This document shows positions 34,295 through 44,623 of a stretch of DNA of 64,000 nucleotides, piece after piece. This stretch comes from Massilia sp. Mn16-1_5 (GTDB lineage: Bacteria; Pseudomonadota; Gammaproteobacteria; Burkholderiales; Burkholderiaceae_D), in the NCBI RefSeq assembly GCF_004798585.1, contig NZ_PPXQ01000013.1, forward strand, positions 112,111 to 176,110, read 5' to 3'. The translations under genes and the position numbers were made by a program. The stretch's first letter is position 1, and each line of letters opens with the position of its first letter. Below the pieces are notes generated by a model, which saw only the letters and a list, made by a program, of their open reading frames with translations, ran no database searches and was not told the origin of the DNA.

Positions 34295-36091
34295 GTGATC
34301 CCGCAATCATTCATTACCGATTTGCTCAACCGCGTCGACATCGTCGACGTCGTCGGGCGCTACGTCCAGCTGAAAAAGGGTGGGGCCAATTACATGGGCC
34401 TCTGTCCTTTCCACAGCGAAAAGTCTCCCAGCTTCACCGTCAGCCCGACCAAGCAGTTCTATCACTGCTTCGGTTGCGGCGCCCATGGCACCTCGATCGG
34501 CTTCCTGATCGAATACTCGGGCATGGGCTTCGTCGACGCCGTCAAGGACCTGGCCCAGAACGTGGGCATGGTCGTCCCCGATAACGACGACAAGATTCCG
34601 CCACTGCAGCGCGCCGCCCAGCAGGCGCAATCGCTGGCGATGACGGATGCCCTCAGCCAGGCCTGCGACTATTACAAGGCCCAGCTGCGCGGCGCCACCA
34701 ATGCCATCACCTACTTGAAGAACCGCGGCCTCACCGGGGAGATCGCCGCCCGCTTCGGCATGGGCTATGCCCCTTCCGGCTGGGACAACCTGCGCAGCGT
34801 CTTCCCCGACTACGAGGCCCTGGCGCTGGTCGAGTCCGGTCTCGTGATCGACAAGGTGGACGAGGACGGCGGCAACAAGAAACGCTACGACCGCTTCCGC
34901 GAGCGCATCATGTTCCCGATCCGCAATACCAAGGGACAGGTGATCGGCTTCGGCGGCCGTGTGCTCGACCAGGGCGAACCGAAATACCTGAACTCGCCGG
35001 AAACGCCGCTGTTCCAGAAGGGCCTCGAACTCTACGGCCTGTTCGAAGCGAGACAAGCGATCCGCGACGCCGGCTACGTGCTCGTCACCGAAGGCTACAT
35101 GGACGTCGTCGCGCTGGCCCAGCTCGGCTTCCCGCAAGCCGTGGCCACGCTCGGCACGGCCTGCACCAGCACCCACGTGCAAAAGCTGCTGCGTCAGACC
35201 GACAACGTCATCTTCAGTTTCGACGGAGATAAAGCCGGCCGCCGCGCCGCACGGCGCGCGCTGGAAGCCTGCTTGCCGCAGGTATCGGACAACAAGACCA
35301 TCCAGTTCCTGTTCCTGCCAGAAAAGCACGACCCGGACAGCTTCGTGCGCGAATACGGTGCCGACGCTTTTGCGCAGGAAATCAACGACGCGATGCCGCT
35401 GTCGCAATTCCTGCTGCGCGAAGTGACGGGCGACCACGATCTGTCGACGCCGGAAGGGCGCGCCGCCACCCAATACGATGCCAAGCCGCTGCTGCAGGCC
35501 ATGACGCCCTCCGCGCTGCGCCTGCAGATCGTGCGCGGCCTGGCCAGCCTGACGGAATCGACGCCGGCCGAGATCGAAGGCCTGTTCGAACTCTCGAAGC
35601 CGGTATCGGTCGTGAAGCAGGCGCCGCCGCGCCAGGGCCGCCCGGAACCGGTCGGCCTGGAACTGCAGATCGTGCGCATCCTGGTAGCCCATCCGGCGTT
35701 GTCGCTGGGCCTGGACGAATCGGCATTGCAAGCCTTTGACCATTTCGGCCAGGAATCGAGCGACGCCTTGCGCTACCTGGTCGGCACCGCCCAGGCCCTG
35801 GGCGAGTACGGCACCTTCGCGGCCCTGTCGGAACAGCTGAAAGAGGGCGGCGATGGCTACGACCGCATCATCGCCGAGATCGCCTCGGAACCGGAATCCG
35901 ACCCCGAGGCGGACCGTGTCTGGCTGGCTAGTGCTGTGAGGCAAATCAAGAAAGATGCGCTAAAACAGGAGACCAACCAGTTGTTTTCCAAGGGGCTGAC
36001 CCCAGATCAGGTGAGCACTCGCTATCGCGAAATTACAGCACAGCTGCAGGTCCTGGAGCAGGAAGATGCTGCGGCGATGTCACCTCGCTGA
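34295..36091 (+). CDS. dnaG: DNA primase DnaG
   Basis: A 598-residue primase. The CHC2 zinc finger is CPFH...FYHCFGCGAHG (near residues 38-65). The TOPRIM catalytic core shows EGYMDVVALAQLGF and SFDGDKAGRRAARRALEA. A C-terminal helicase-binding region of about 150 residues follows. GTG 34295 (VIPQSFITDLLNRVDIVDVV) is the family-conserved start; upstream translation is not conserved. In its leader, GCAAATCAATTTGC (34231-34244) is a 14-bp palindrome, and TATAGT at 34259 could be a -10, but the spacing to any -35 is poor. Confidence 0.97.
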   Translation: MIPQSFITDLLNRVDIVDVVGRYVQLKKGGANYMGLCPFHSEKSPSFTVSPTKQFYHCFGCGAHGTSIGFLIEYSGMGFVDAVKDLAQNVGMVVPDNDDKIPPLQRAAQQAQSLAMTDALSQACDYYKAQLRGATNAITYLKNRGLTGEIAARFGMGYAPSGWDNLRSVFPDYEALALVESGLVIDKVDEDGGNKKRYDRFRERIMFPIRNTKGQVIGFGGRVLDQGEPKYLNSPETPLFQKGLELYGLFEARQAIRDAGYVLVTEGYMDVVALAQLGFPQAVATLGTACTSTHVQKLLRQTDNVIFSFDGDKAGRRAARRALEACLPQVSDNKTIQFLFLPEKHDPDSFVREYGADAFAQEINDAMPLSQFLLREVTGDHDLSTPEGRAATQYDAKPLLQAMTPSALRLQIVRGLASLTESTPAEIEGLFELSKPVSVVKQAPPRQGRPEPVGLELQIVRILVAHPALSLGLDESALQAFDHFGQESSDALRYLVGTAQALGEYGTFAALSEQLKEGGDGYDRIIAEIASEPESDPEADRVWLASAVRQIKKDALKQETNQLFSKGLTPDQVSTRYREITAQLQVLEQEDAAAMSPR

Positions 36092-36129
36092 GGGTGTGTT
36101 GCGAAGTCGGCTGTTAGGATTTGTGCAAC

Positions 36130-36157
36130 TTGGAAAAAGAGGGGTGCGTGCTATAAT
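36130..36157 (+). promoter_or_regulatory. Internal promoter of rpoD
   Basis: TTGGAA (36130-36135), a 16-bp spacer and a consensus TATAAT (36152-36157), 145 bp upstream of the rpoD start. The leader that follows is unusually AT-rich for this window and contains a small hairpin ACGCTG-TTTG-CAGCGT (36238-36253). Confidence 0.75.
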
Positions 36158-36302
36158 AAAACGCTAACTATTGCAACCTTTGAAACGATTATTGTGTCCA
36201 AAGGGGCGTGGAGTTTCAGTTAGCGCAGCAGTGTTGTACGCTGTTTGCAGCGTGATGTAAGGTAACAAAACTTTATCTTTAACCATCGTAAAGTTAGTCG
36301 TT

Positions 36303-38573
36303 GTGACATCGAAAGCGCCTGTGCCAACCAAGAAACCCGAACCCAAAGTGGCTGCCAAACCCACCAGAGCGTCCGCCAAGGCGGACAATGCGCAAGACAA
36401 GGCGGAAGTTCGCACAGCGGGCGCCGCGCCTGTCGTCAGCCAGACCACCGATGCGGCCGCATTGGCCGCCATCGACACGTCGGGCTACGTGCTGCCATCC
36501 GTGAAAGTCCCGGGGCGCCGCGGTCGCAAGCCGAAAGAATTCACCCCCGAGAACGACGAAGTCGCCGCACTCAACGCGGTCGAACGCGCCGAGATGAAAG
36601 CCGTCGACAAGGCCAAGGCCAAGGACCGCAAGGCGAAAGAAAAAGCCCTGCTGAAAGACGCGTTTGCATCGGACACGGAAGCCAGCGAAGAAGAGATCGA
36701 GCTGCGCCGCCAGAAGCTCAAGACGCTGATCAAGAACGGCAAGGAACGTGGTTTCCTGACCTACGCGGAAATCAACGACCACCTGCCCGACAACATCGTC
36801 GATCCGGAAGCGATCGAAGGCATCATCGGCACCTTCAACGACATGGGCATTGCCGTGTACGAACACGCGCCCGATGCCGAGACGCTGCTCTTGTCCGACA
36901 ATGTTGCCACCGTCACCAGCGACGATGAAGCCGAGGCCGCTGCCGAGGCGGCGCTGTCGACCGTCGACTCCGACTTCGGCCGCACCACCGACCCGGTCCG
37001 CATGTACATGCGCGAAATGGGCTCGGTCGAGCTGCTGACCCGCGAAGGCGAAATCGAAATCGCCAAGCGCATCGAAGACGGCCTGCGCGACATGATCCAG
37101 GCCATCTCGGCCTGCCCGGTCACGATCGCCGAAATCATCTCCGCCGCCAACCGCATCGAAGCCGACGAAATCAAGATCGACGAGATCGTCGACGGCCTGG
37201 TCGAGGAAGAGGGCGCCGAAGAAACGTCGCCGTCGGCTGTCGGCCCAAGCACCGACGACGAAGAGGATGACGACGAAGCCGAGGACGAAGAAGAGGAAGA
37301 GGAAGAAGAAGCCGCCGCCACCCCTGGCGCCGCCGGCTACTCGGCCGAACAGCTCGAGGCGCTGAAAGCGGCTTCCCTCGAAAAATTCGGCCTGATCGAA
37401 CAGCAGTTCGACAAGATGCGCAAGGCCTTCGAGAAGGACGGCTACAACTCCAAAGCCTACGTCAAGGCCCAGGAAGCCATCTCCAATGAACTGCTGGGCA
37501 TCCGCTTCACGGCGAAGGTCGTCGAAAAGCTGTGCGACACCCTGCGCGGCCAGGTCGACGAAGTGCGCCACATCGAAAAGCAGATTTTAGATGTGGCCGT
37601 GAACCGCTGCGGCATGCCGCGCGCCCACTTCATCAAGGTCTTCCCGGGCAACGAAACGAACCTGGAATGGGTCGACGGCGAAGTCAACGCCGGCCACGCT
37701 TACAGTGCCATCCTCGGCCGCAATATCCCGACGATCAAGGAACTGCAGCAACGCCTGATCGACCTGCAAGCGCGCGTCGTGCTGCCGCTGCCGGACCTGC
37801 GCAACATCAACCGCCAGATGGCGGCCGGTGAAATGAAGGCGCGCAAGGCCAAGCGCGAGATGACCGAGGCCAACCTGCGTCTCGTGATCTCGATCGCCAA
37901 GAAGTACACGAACCGCGGCCTGCAATTCCTCGACCTGATCCAGGAAGGCAATATCGGCCTGATGAAGGCGGTGGACAAGTTCGAATACCGCCGCGGCTAC
38001 AAGTTCTCGACCTATGCGACGTGGTGGATCCGCCAGGCCATCACCCGTTCGATCGCCGACCAGGCGCGCACCATCCGTATCCCGGTGCACATGATCGAAA
38101 CCATCAACAAGATGAACCGCATCTCGCGCCAGATCCTGCAAGAGACGGGCGCCGAGCCGGACCCGGCCACCCTCGCGGTCAAGATGGAAATGCCGGAAGA
38201 CAAAATCCGGAAGATCATGAAGATCGCGAAAGAGCCGATCTCGATGGAAACGCCGATCGGCGACGACGACGATTCGCACCTGGGCGACTTCATCGAGGAC
38301 AACAACACGCTGGCGCCGTCGGATGCGGCCCTGCATGCCTCGATGCGCGGTGTGGTGAAGGATGTGCTGGATTCGCTGACCCCGCGCGAAGCCAAGGTGC
38401 TGCGCATGCGCTTCGGTATCGAGATGTCGACCGACCACACGCTGGAAGAGGTCGGCAAGCAGTTCGACGTCACCCGCGAGCGCATTCGTCAGATCGAAGC
38501 GAAGGCGCTGCGCAAGCTGCGGCATCCGTCGCGGTCGGACAAGCTGAAGAGTTTCCTGGAAGGTAGCAGCTGA
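36303..38573 (+). CDS. rpoD: RNA polymerase primary sigma factor RpoD (sigma-70)
   Basis: A 756-residue group 1 sigma factor. Lys/Ala-rich N-terminus, region 1.1 (about 115-190), region 1.2 ([20 protein letters not shown]), then a non-conserved region with a long Asp/Glu run. Region 2 includes the core-binding [20 protein letters not shown] and -10 recognition [17 protein letters not shown]; region 4.2 has [20 protein letters not shown]. It is larger than E. coli RpoD (613), chiefly from the basic and acidic inserts, which is normal for Burkholderiales. Start is GTG 36303 with a weak ribosome binding site. Confidence 0.97.
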   Translation: MTSKAPVPTKKPEPKVAAKPTRASAKADNAQDKAEVRTAGAAPVVSQTTDAAALAAIDTSGYVLPSVKVPGRRGRKPKEFTPENDEVAALNAVERAEMKAVDKAKAKDRKAKEKALLKDAFASDTEASEEEIELRRQKLKTLIKNGKERGFLTYAEINDHLPDNIVDPEAIEGIIGTFNDMGIAVYEHAPDAETLLLSDNVATVTSDDEAEAAAEAALSTVDSDFGRTTDPVRMYMREMGSVELLTREGEIEIAKRIEDGLRDMIQAISACPVTIAEIISAANRIEADEIKIDEIVDGLVEEEGAEETSPSAVGPSTDDEEDDDEAEDEEEEEEEEAAATPGAAGYSAEQLEALKAASLEKFGLIEQQFDKMRKAFEKDGYNSKAYVKAQEAISNELLGIRFTAKVVEKLCDTLRGQVDEVRHIEKQILDVAVNRCGMPRAHFIKVFPGNETNLEWVDGEVNAGHAYSAILGRNIPTIKELQQRLIDLQARVVLPLPDLRNINRQMAAGEMKARKAKREMTEANLRLVISIAKKYTNRGLQFLDLIQEGNIGLMKAVDKFEYRRGYKFSTYATWWIRQAITRSIADQARTIRIPVHMIETINKMNRISRQILQETGAEPDPATLAVKMEMPEDKIRKIMKIAKEPISMETPIGDDDDSHLGDFIEDNNTLAPSDAALHASMRGVVKDVLDSLTPREAKVLRMRFGIEMSTDHTLEEVGKQFDVTRERIRQIEAKALRKLRHPSRSDKLKSFLEGSS

Positions 38574-38641
38574 TTGTTGTTGCTGAGTTCAGCGGTTGAG
38601 TTGAGCAAATGCTTGACTGCTGTACACCAAAAGCCATATCC

Positions 38642-38699
38642 TCTCGCCACTCTGCTTTACGGTACCGCGCCGTTGAAGCAGGTGGCGAGAATTTTTTTT
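38642..38699 (+). terminator. Terminator of rpoD
   Basis: TCTCGCCAC (38642-38650) pairs with GTGGCGAGA (38682-38690), followed by ATTTTTTTTC. The loop contains a second small hairpin (ACGG/CCGT). Strong stem and eight T residues. Confidence 0.8.
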
Positions 38700-38720
38700 C
38701 CAGCCAATGTCCCGATTTCT

Positions 38721-38799
<79 letters not shown>

Positions 38800-38804
38800 A
38801 TATT

Positions 38805-38841
38805 AAAAAGGCTTACGCGCACCTTCCGCGTAAGCCTTTTT
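38805..38841 (+). terminator. tRNA terminator
   Basis: A 15-bp perfect stem AAAAAGGCTTACGCG/CGCGTAAGCCTTTTT, six bases after the tRNA CCA. It works in both orientations, so it also serves katG from the other strand. Confidence 0.9.
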
Positions 38842-38863
38842 CGTTACCAGCACCGCCGGCGAT

Positions 38864-41287
<2,424 letters not shown>

Positions 41288-41363
41288 TCAGTGATTTCCT
41301 ACCGTTCCAATTACTGGCACAATGGAACTCTCATCAGTAGGCGCGGTACTGGAGTTAGTCTTC

Positions 41364-42500
41364 ATGGAAATCAATTCGCTGACTGGCGAGTTCGTGTGCG
41401 CGCCGACCGAACACGCCTTCCTGCGGCACAAGCAGGAACAGACCCGGTCGCTGCTCGGCTTTACGCTGACCTTCTGCACCGTGTTCTACCTCGGCTTTTT
41501 CGCCACCGACCTGGCCGCGCTCGGCTGGGGGCCGGATGCCATGGCCTTGCTGGCCGCCCGCATCCTCGTCGGACTGACGGCCGGCACCTGCGCCTGGCTG
41601 GCTTATCGCCGTCCCCTGTCGGTGCGCGCGACGCGGCTCGCGGCTTCACTGTCGGAAAGCGTGGCGCTGGCCTGCTTCATGCTCATCTCGGTATTGCGCC
41701 CGGCCGAATTCCACTGGCATGCGATGTCGCTGGCGATCATGCTGGTGGTGGTCTACCTGTACATTCCGAACCGCCTGCGCTACGCCTCGATCATCGCCGT
41801 GGTCACGACGGTCGTCTTCGTGTTCCTGGCCAACCGGTATGGCCGGTTTACGCCGGCCGACGAATTCACGATGGGCATGCTGCTGGTGCTGGTGAATACC
41901 TTCGGCTTCCTGGCCGCGCGCCGCTTCCACCACGTCTCGCGCGAGGAATTCCGCTCCTGGTCGGTGCTCAAGCATGCGGCCGAGCGCGACCACCTGACGG
42001 GCTGCTTCAACCGCCGCTACCTGCACGACCATTTGATGGGAGGGCAGTGGATCGACCGGGCGCCCGAAGCGAACTGCCTGAGCGTGGTGTTGTGCGATAT
42101 CGACCACTTCAAGCACATCAACGACACCCACGGCCATGGCGATGGCGACATGGTCCTGCGCGGCTTTGCGCGCATCCTGCAGGCGGCGATCCGCGACGGC
42201 GTCGACAGCGTGGTGCGCTATGGGGGAGAGGAGTTCCTGGTGGTCCTGCCGGGTACCGATCTCGAGGGCGGGATGCGCCTGGCCGAGCGCCTGCGCGTGA
42301 CCTTCGCCGCGACCGAAGTCGTGTCCAATGATGGCGCGACGCGTTTAAAAGCGACGGCCAGCTTCGGCGTCGCCAGCGTCGACCTCGCCCAGTTCAGCTT
42401 CGAGCCGCCGCTGCGGCGCCTGATCGCGGCGGCCGACGAGCTGATGTACCGGGCCAAGCGCAATGGGCGCGATAGGATCGAGTCGCTGCAGCTGGCCTGA
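41364..42500 (+). CDS. Membrane-bound GGDEF diguanylate cyclase
   Basis: A 378-residue protein with five or six N-terminal membrane helices (about 35-200) and a GGDEF domain with the active variant GGEEF in VVRYGGEEFLVVLPG, plus VVLCDIDHFKHINDTHGHGDGD for metal and substrate. The inhibitory I-site is not conserved: the expected RxxD reads DGVD. It therefore probably makes c-di-GMP without product inhibition. GGAG lies about ten bases before ATG 41364. Its TGA stop is immediately followed by the stop of the convergent CoA-transferase gene. Confidence 0.88.
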   Translation: MEINSLTGEFVCAPTEHAFLRHKQEQTRSLLGFTLTFCTVFYLGFFATDLAALGWGPDAMALLAARILVGLTAGTCAWLAYRRPLSVRATRLAASLSESVALACFMLISVLRPAEFHWHAMSLAIMLVVVYLYIPNRLRYASIIAVVTTVVFVFLANRYGRFTPADEFTMGMLLVLVNTFGFLAARRFHHVSREEFRSWSVLKHAAERDHLTGCFNRRYLHDHLMGGQWIDRAPEANCLSVVLCDIDHFKHINDTHGHGDGDMVLRGFARILQAAIRDGVDSVVRYGGEEFLVVLPGTDLEGGMRLAERLRVTFAATEVVSNDGATRLKATASFGVASVDLAQFSFEPPLRRLIAAADELMYRAKRNGRDRIESLQLA

Positions 42501-43721
42501 TCAGGCTTTTGCTTCCTCCACCACGCCCGCCTCGACAAACCCATCGATCTCGCCATCGCTGTACCCATACTCGCGGAGCAGCTCGCGCGAATGCTCGCCC
42601 AGCATTGGCGCCGGCCGGTCGACCCGCGTCGCCGTCTTCGAAAAGTGAATCGGGCAGCCGAGCGCCTTCGTGGTTCCCGCCTGCGGATGTTCCAGCTCCA
42701 GCACCATCCCGCGCGCCAGCGTTTGGGGGTGCGTGAGCGCTTCCGCCATCGTGTGCACCGGTCCCACCGGCACGCCCGCCTGATCCAGGATCGCGATCCA
42801 TTCGGCCTTGGTCCGGGTCGCCACGATCTCGCTCATCATCGAGACCAGCGTCTCGCGGTTCTCCATGCGGTCCGTGTTCGTCCTGAAGCGTCGATCCTCG
42901 CACCATTCGGGCCGTCCCAGCGCTACCGCAATGCGCTCCCAGTTGCCCTGGTTGGCGCCGCCGATGTTGATCCAGCCGTCGCTGGCCTGGAAGGCCTGGT
43001 AGGGCGCGGTCAGCAGGTGAGCCGACCCGGTCGGACCGGCGGACTCTCCGGTCGCGAAATAGATGGCGGCCTGCCAGTAGGTCTGCTGCAGGGCCGCTTC
43101 GATCAGCGAGGTGTCGACGACTTGCCCTTCGCCGGTCTTGAGTTTATGGACGTAGGCGGCGGTGATGCCGGCCATGGCGAGGATGCCGGCGTTGGTATCG
43201 GCGATCGAGTTGCCGGTCTTGACCGGCGGGCCGCCCGGCTCACCCGTAATCGACATCAGGCCGGAGAAGCCCTGCGCGATCAGGTCGAAGCCCGGCTTGT
43301 CGGCGTCCGGGCCGTCGCGGCCGTAGCCGGAGACGGCGCAGTAGATCAGGCCCGGGTTCACCTTGCTTAAAACGTCGTAGCCGAGTCCCAGTTTTTCGAG
43401 GGTGCCGCGGCGGTAGTTTTCGGTGAGGACGTCGGCTTCCTTCACCATGCGCAGCAGGATGTCGCGCCCTTGCGCGTGCTTCAGGTTGAGGGCGATACCG
43501 CGCTTGTTCCGGTTCAGGATCATAAAGGGCGCCGAGACGCCGTTCACGCGCGGCTCGCGGTAGGCGCGCGCATCGTCGCCGCCCGGCAGCTTCTCGACCT
43601 TGATGACGTCGGCGCCCATGTCGGCCAGCATCATGCCGCAGGTGGGACCGGCCATGATCTGCGCCAGTTCGAGGACGCGCATGCCGGCCAGCGGGCCGGT
43701 GTGTTTTGGTTTTATCGTCAT
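42501..43721 (-). CDS. CaiB/BaiF-family CoA-transferase (family III)
   Basis: A 406-residue enzyme that moves CoA between carboxylic acids. It begins LAGMRVLELAQIMAGPTCGMM, with the CoA-site ADMGADVIKVEKLPGGDDAR, LNRNKRGIALNLK, and the likely catalytic Asp in TGNSIADTNAGILAMAG. Formyl-CoA, carnitine and mesaconate transferases belong to this family; the present substrate is unknown. ATG 43721 overlaps the TGA of the crotonase-fold gene (ATGA), so the two are translationally coupled. Last gene of the GntR operon. Confidence 0.9.
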   Translation of the reverse strand: MTIKPKHTGPLAGMRVLELAQIMAGPTCGMMLADMGADVIKVEKLPGGDDARAYREPRVNGVSAPFMILNRNKRGIALNLKHAQGRDILLRMVKEADVLTENYRRGTLEKLGLGYDVLSKVNPGLIYCAVSGYGRDGPDADKPGFDLIAQGFSGLMSITGEPGGPPVKTGNSIADTNAGILAMAGITAAYVHKLKTGEGQVVDTSLIEAALQQTYWQAAIYFATGESAGPTGSAHLLTAPYQAFQASDGWINIGGANQGNWERIAVALGRPEWCEDRRFRTNTDRMENRETLVSMMSEIVATRTKAEWIAILDQAGVPVGPVHTMAEALTHPQTLARGMVLELEHPQAGTTKALGCPIHFSKTATRVDRPAPMLGEHSRELLREYGYSDGEIDGFVEAGVVEEAKA

Positions 43722-44500
43722 GCTCCGGTCCACTGTGGTCGTTGTTTGTCGAGGAAGGCGTTGACGCCGATTTTGAAGTCAAGACTGCCGTAGGCGGCGC
43801 GGATCAGGTCTTCGCCGTCCGGCAGGCCCGCGTTCACCATGCGCCGGATGGCTTCCTTCGAGACCCGCATCGTCACCGGCGCGTGATTGGCGAGCCGCTT
43901 GCACATACTCGCCACTTCTTCGTCCAGCGTACCTGGCTCGGCTACCCTGGTCACGAAGCCGCAGGCCAGCGCTTCAGGCGCGCTGATGGTCTCGGCCAGC
44001 AGCAGCAGGCGTTTCGCCGTCGGCACGCCGACCGCGGCGACGACCCGCGCCGTGTTCTTCATCGACAGGCAGTTGCCGAGCGTGCGCGCGATCGGCACCC
44101 CGAAGCTGGCGTTGGGCGTGGCGATCCTGAAATCGCAGGCGGCGCTGATGGCCAGGCCGCCGCCGATGGCCCAGCCTTCGACGATGGCGATGGTCGGCAT
44201 GGGCAGGCTTTCAATCTGGCCCACGCGCTCGTCGATGGCCTGTTCGTAGGCGATGCCGTCGTCACCACCTTTGAAGGTGCTGAACTGCTCGATGTCGGTG
44301 CCGGCGACGAAGGCTTCGCCGCCGGCGCCGCGGATGGTGGCGACGCGGACTGTCGGGTCGGCCGCGATGCGGGTGCAGATCGCGCCCAGTTCTTCGTACA
44401 TCGCCCAGGTCATCGCATTGCGCGCCTGCGGGCGGTCGATCAGGATGGCTGCCACGCCATCCGATATGGTCAGGTGTACCTTGCCATTCTGCTCGCTCAT
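43718..44500 (-). CDS. Crotonase-fold (enoyl-CoA hydratase/isomerase family) protein lacking the hydratase glutamates
   Basis: A 260-residue crotonase-fold protein. Oxyanion-hole segments are GGEAFVAGTDIEQF and VEGWAIGGGLAISAACDFRIA. Aligned to rat enoyl-CoA hydratase through GGG and CD, the position of Glu144 is Ala and that of Glu164 (QPEI) is Ile (GVPI). Both residues needed for hydration are therefore absent, so another activity of the superfamily (isomerase, thioesterase, decarboxylase or lyase) is more likely. It shares an operon with the CoA-transferase, which would supply its CoA thioester substrate. A palindromic element lies 13 bases upstream of its start. Confidence 0.87.
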   Translation of the reverse strand: MSEQNGKVHLTISDGVAAILIDRPQARNAMTWAMYEELGAICTRIAADPTVRVATIRGAGGEAFVAGTDIEQFSTFKGGDDGIAYEQAIDERVGQIESLPMPTIAIVEGWAIGGGLAISAACDFRIATPNASFGVPIARTLGNCLSMKNTARVVAAVGVPTAKRLLLLAETISAPEALACGFVTRVAEPGTLDEEVASMCKRLANHAPVTMRVSKEAIRRMVNAGLPDGEDLIRAAYGSLDFKIGVNAFLDKQRPQWTGA

Positions 44501-44513
44501 GACATCCTTTCAG

Positions 44514-44623
44514 GTAGGGTGGGCGGATCTTCCGCCCACGCGGTGATACGCAACGGCTTCGTTCTCGTGCACGATGATCTCGCCGTCACGTATCACCGCG
44601 TGGGCACGGAGTGCCCACCCTAC
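44514..44623. repeat. 110-bp palindromic element inside the GntR operon
   Basis: The left end is GTAGGGT, then hairpin GGGCGG-ATCTT-CCGCCC, then ACGCGGTGATACG. The right end is CGTATCACCGCGT, then hairpin GGGCAC-GGA-GTGCCC, then ACCCTAC. The outer parts are reverse complements while the two hairpins differ in sequence but keep pairing. The right terminus supplies the TAG stop of the FAD/Fe-S dehydrogenase. Confidence 0.85.
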
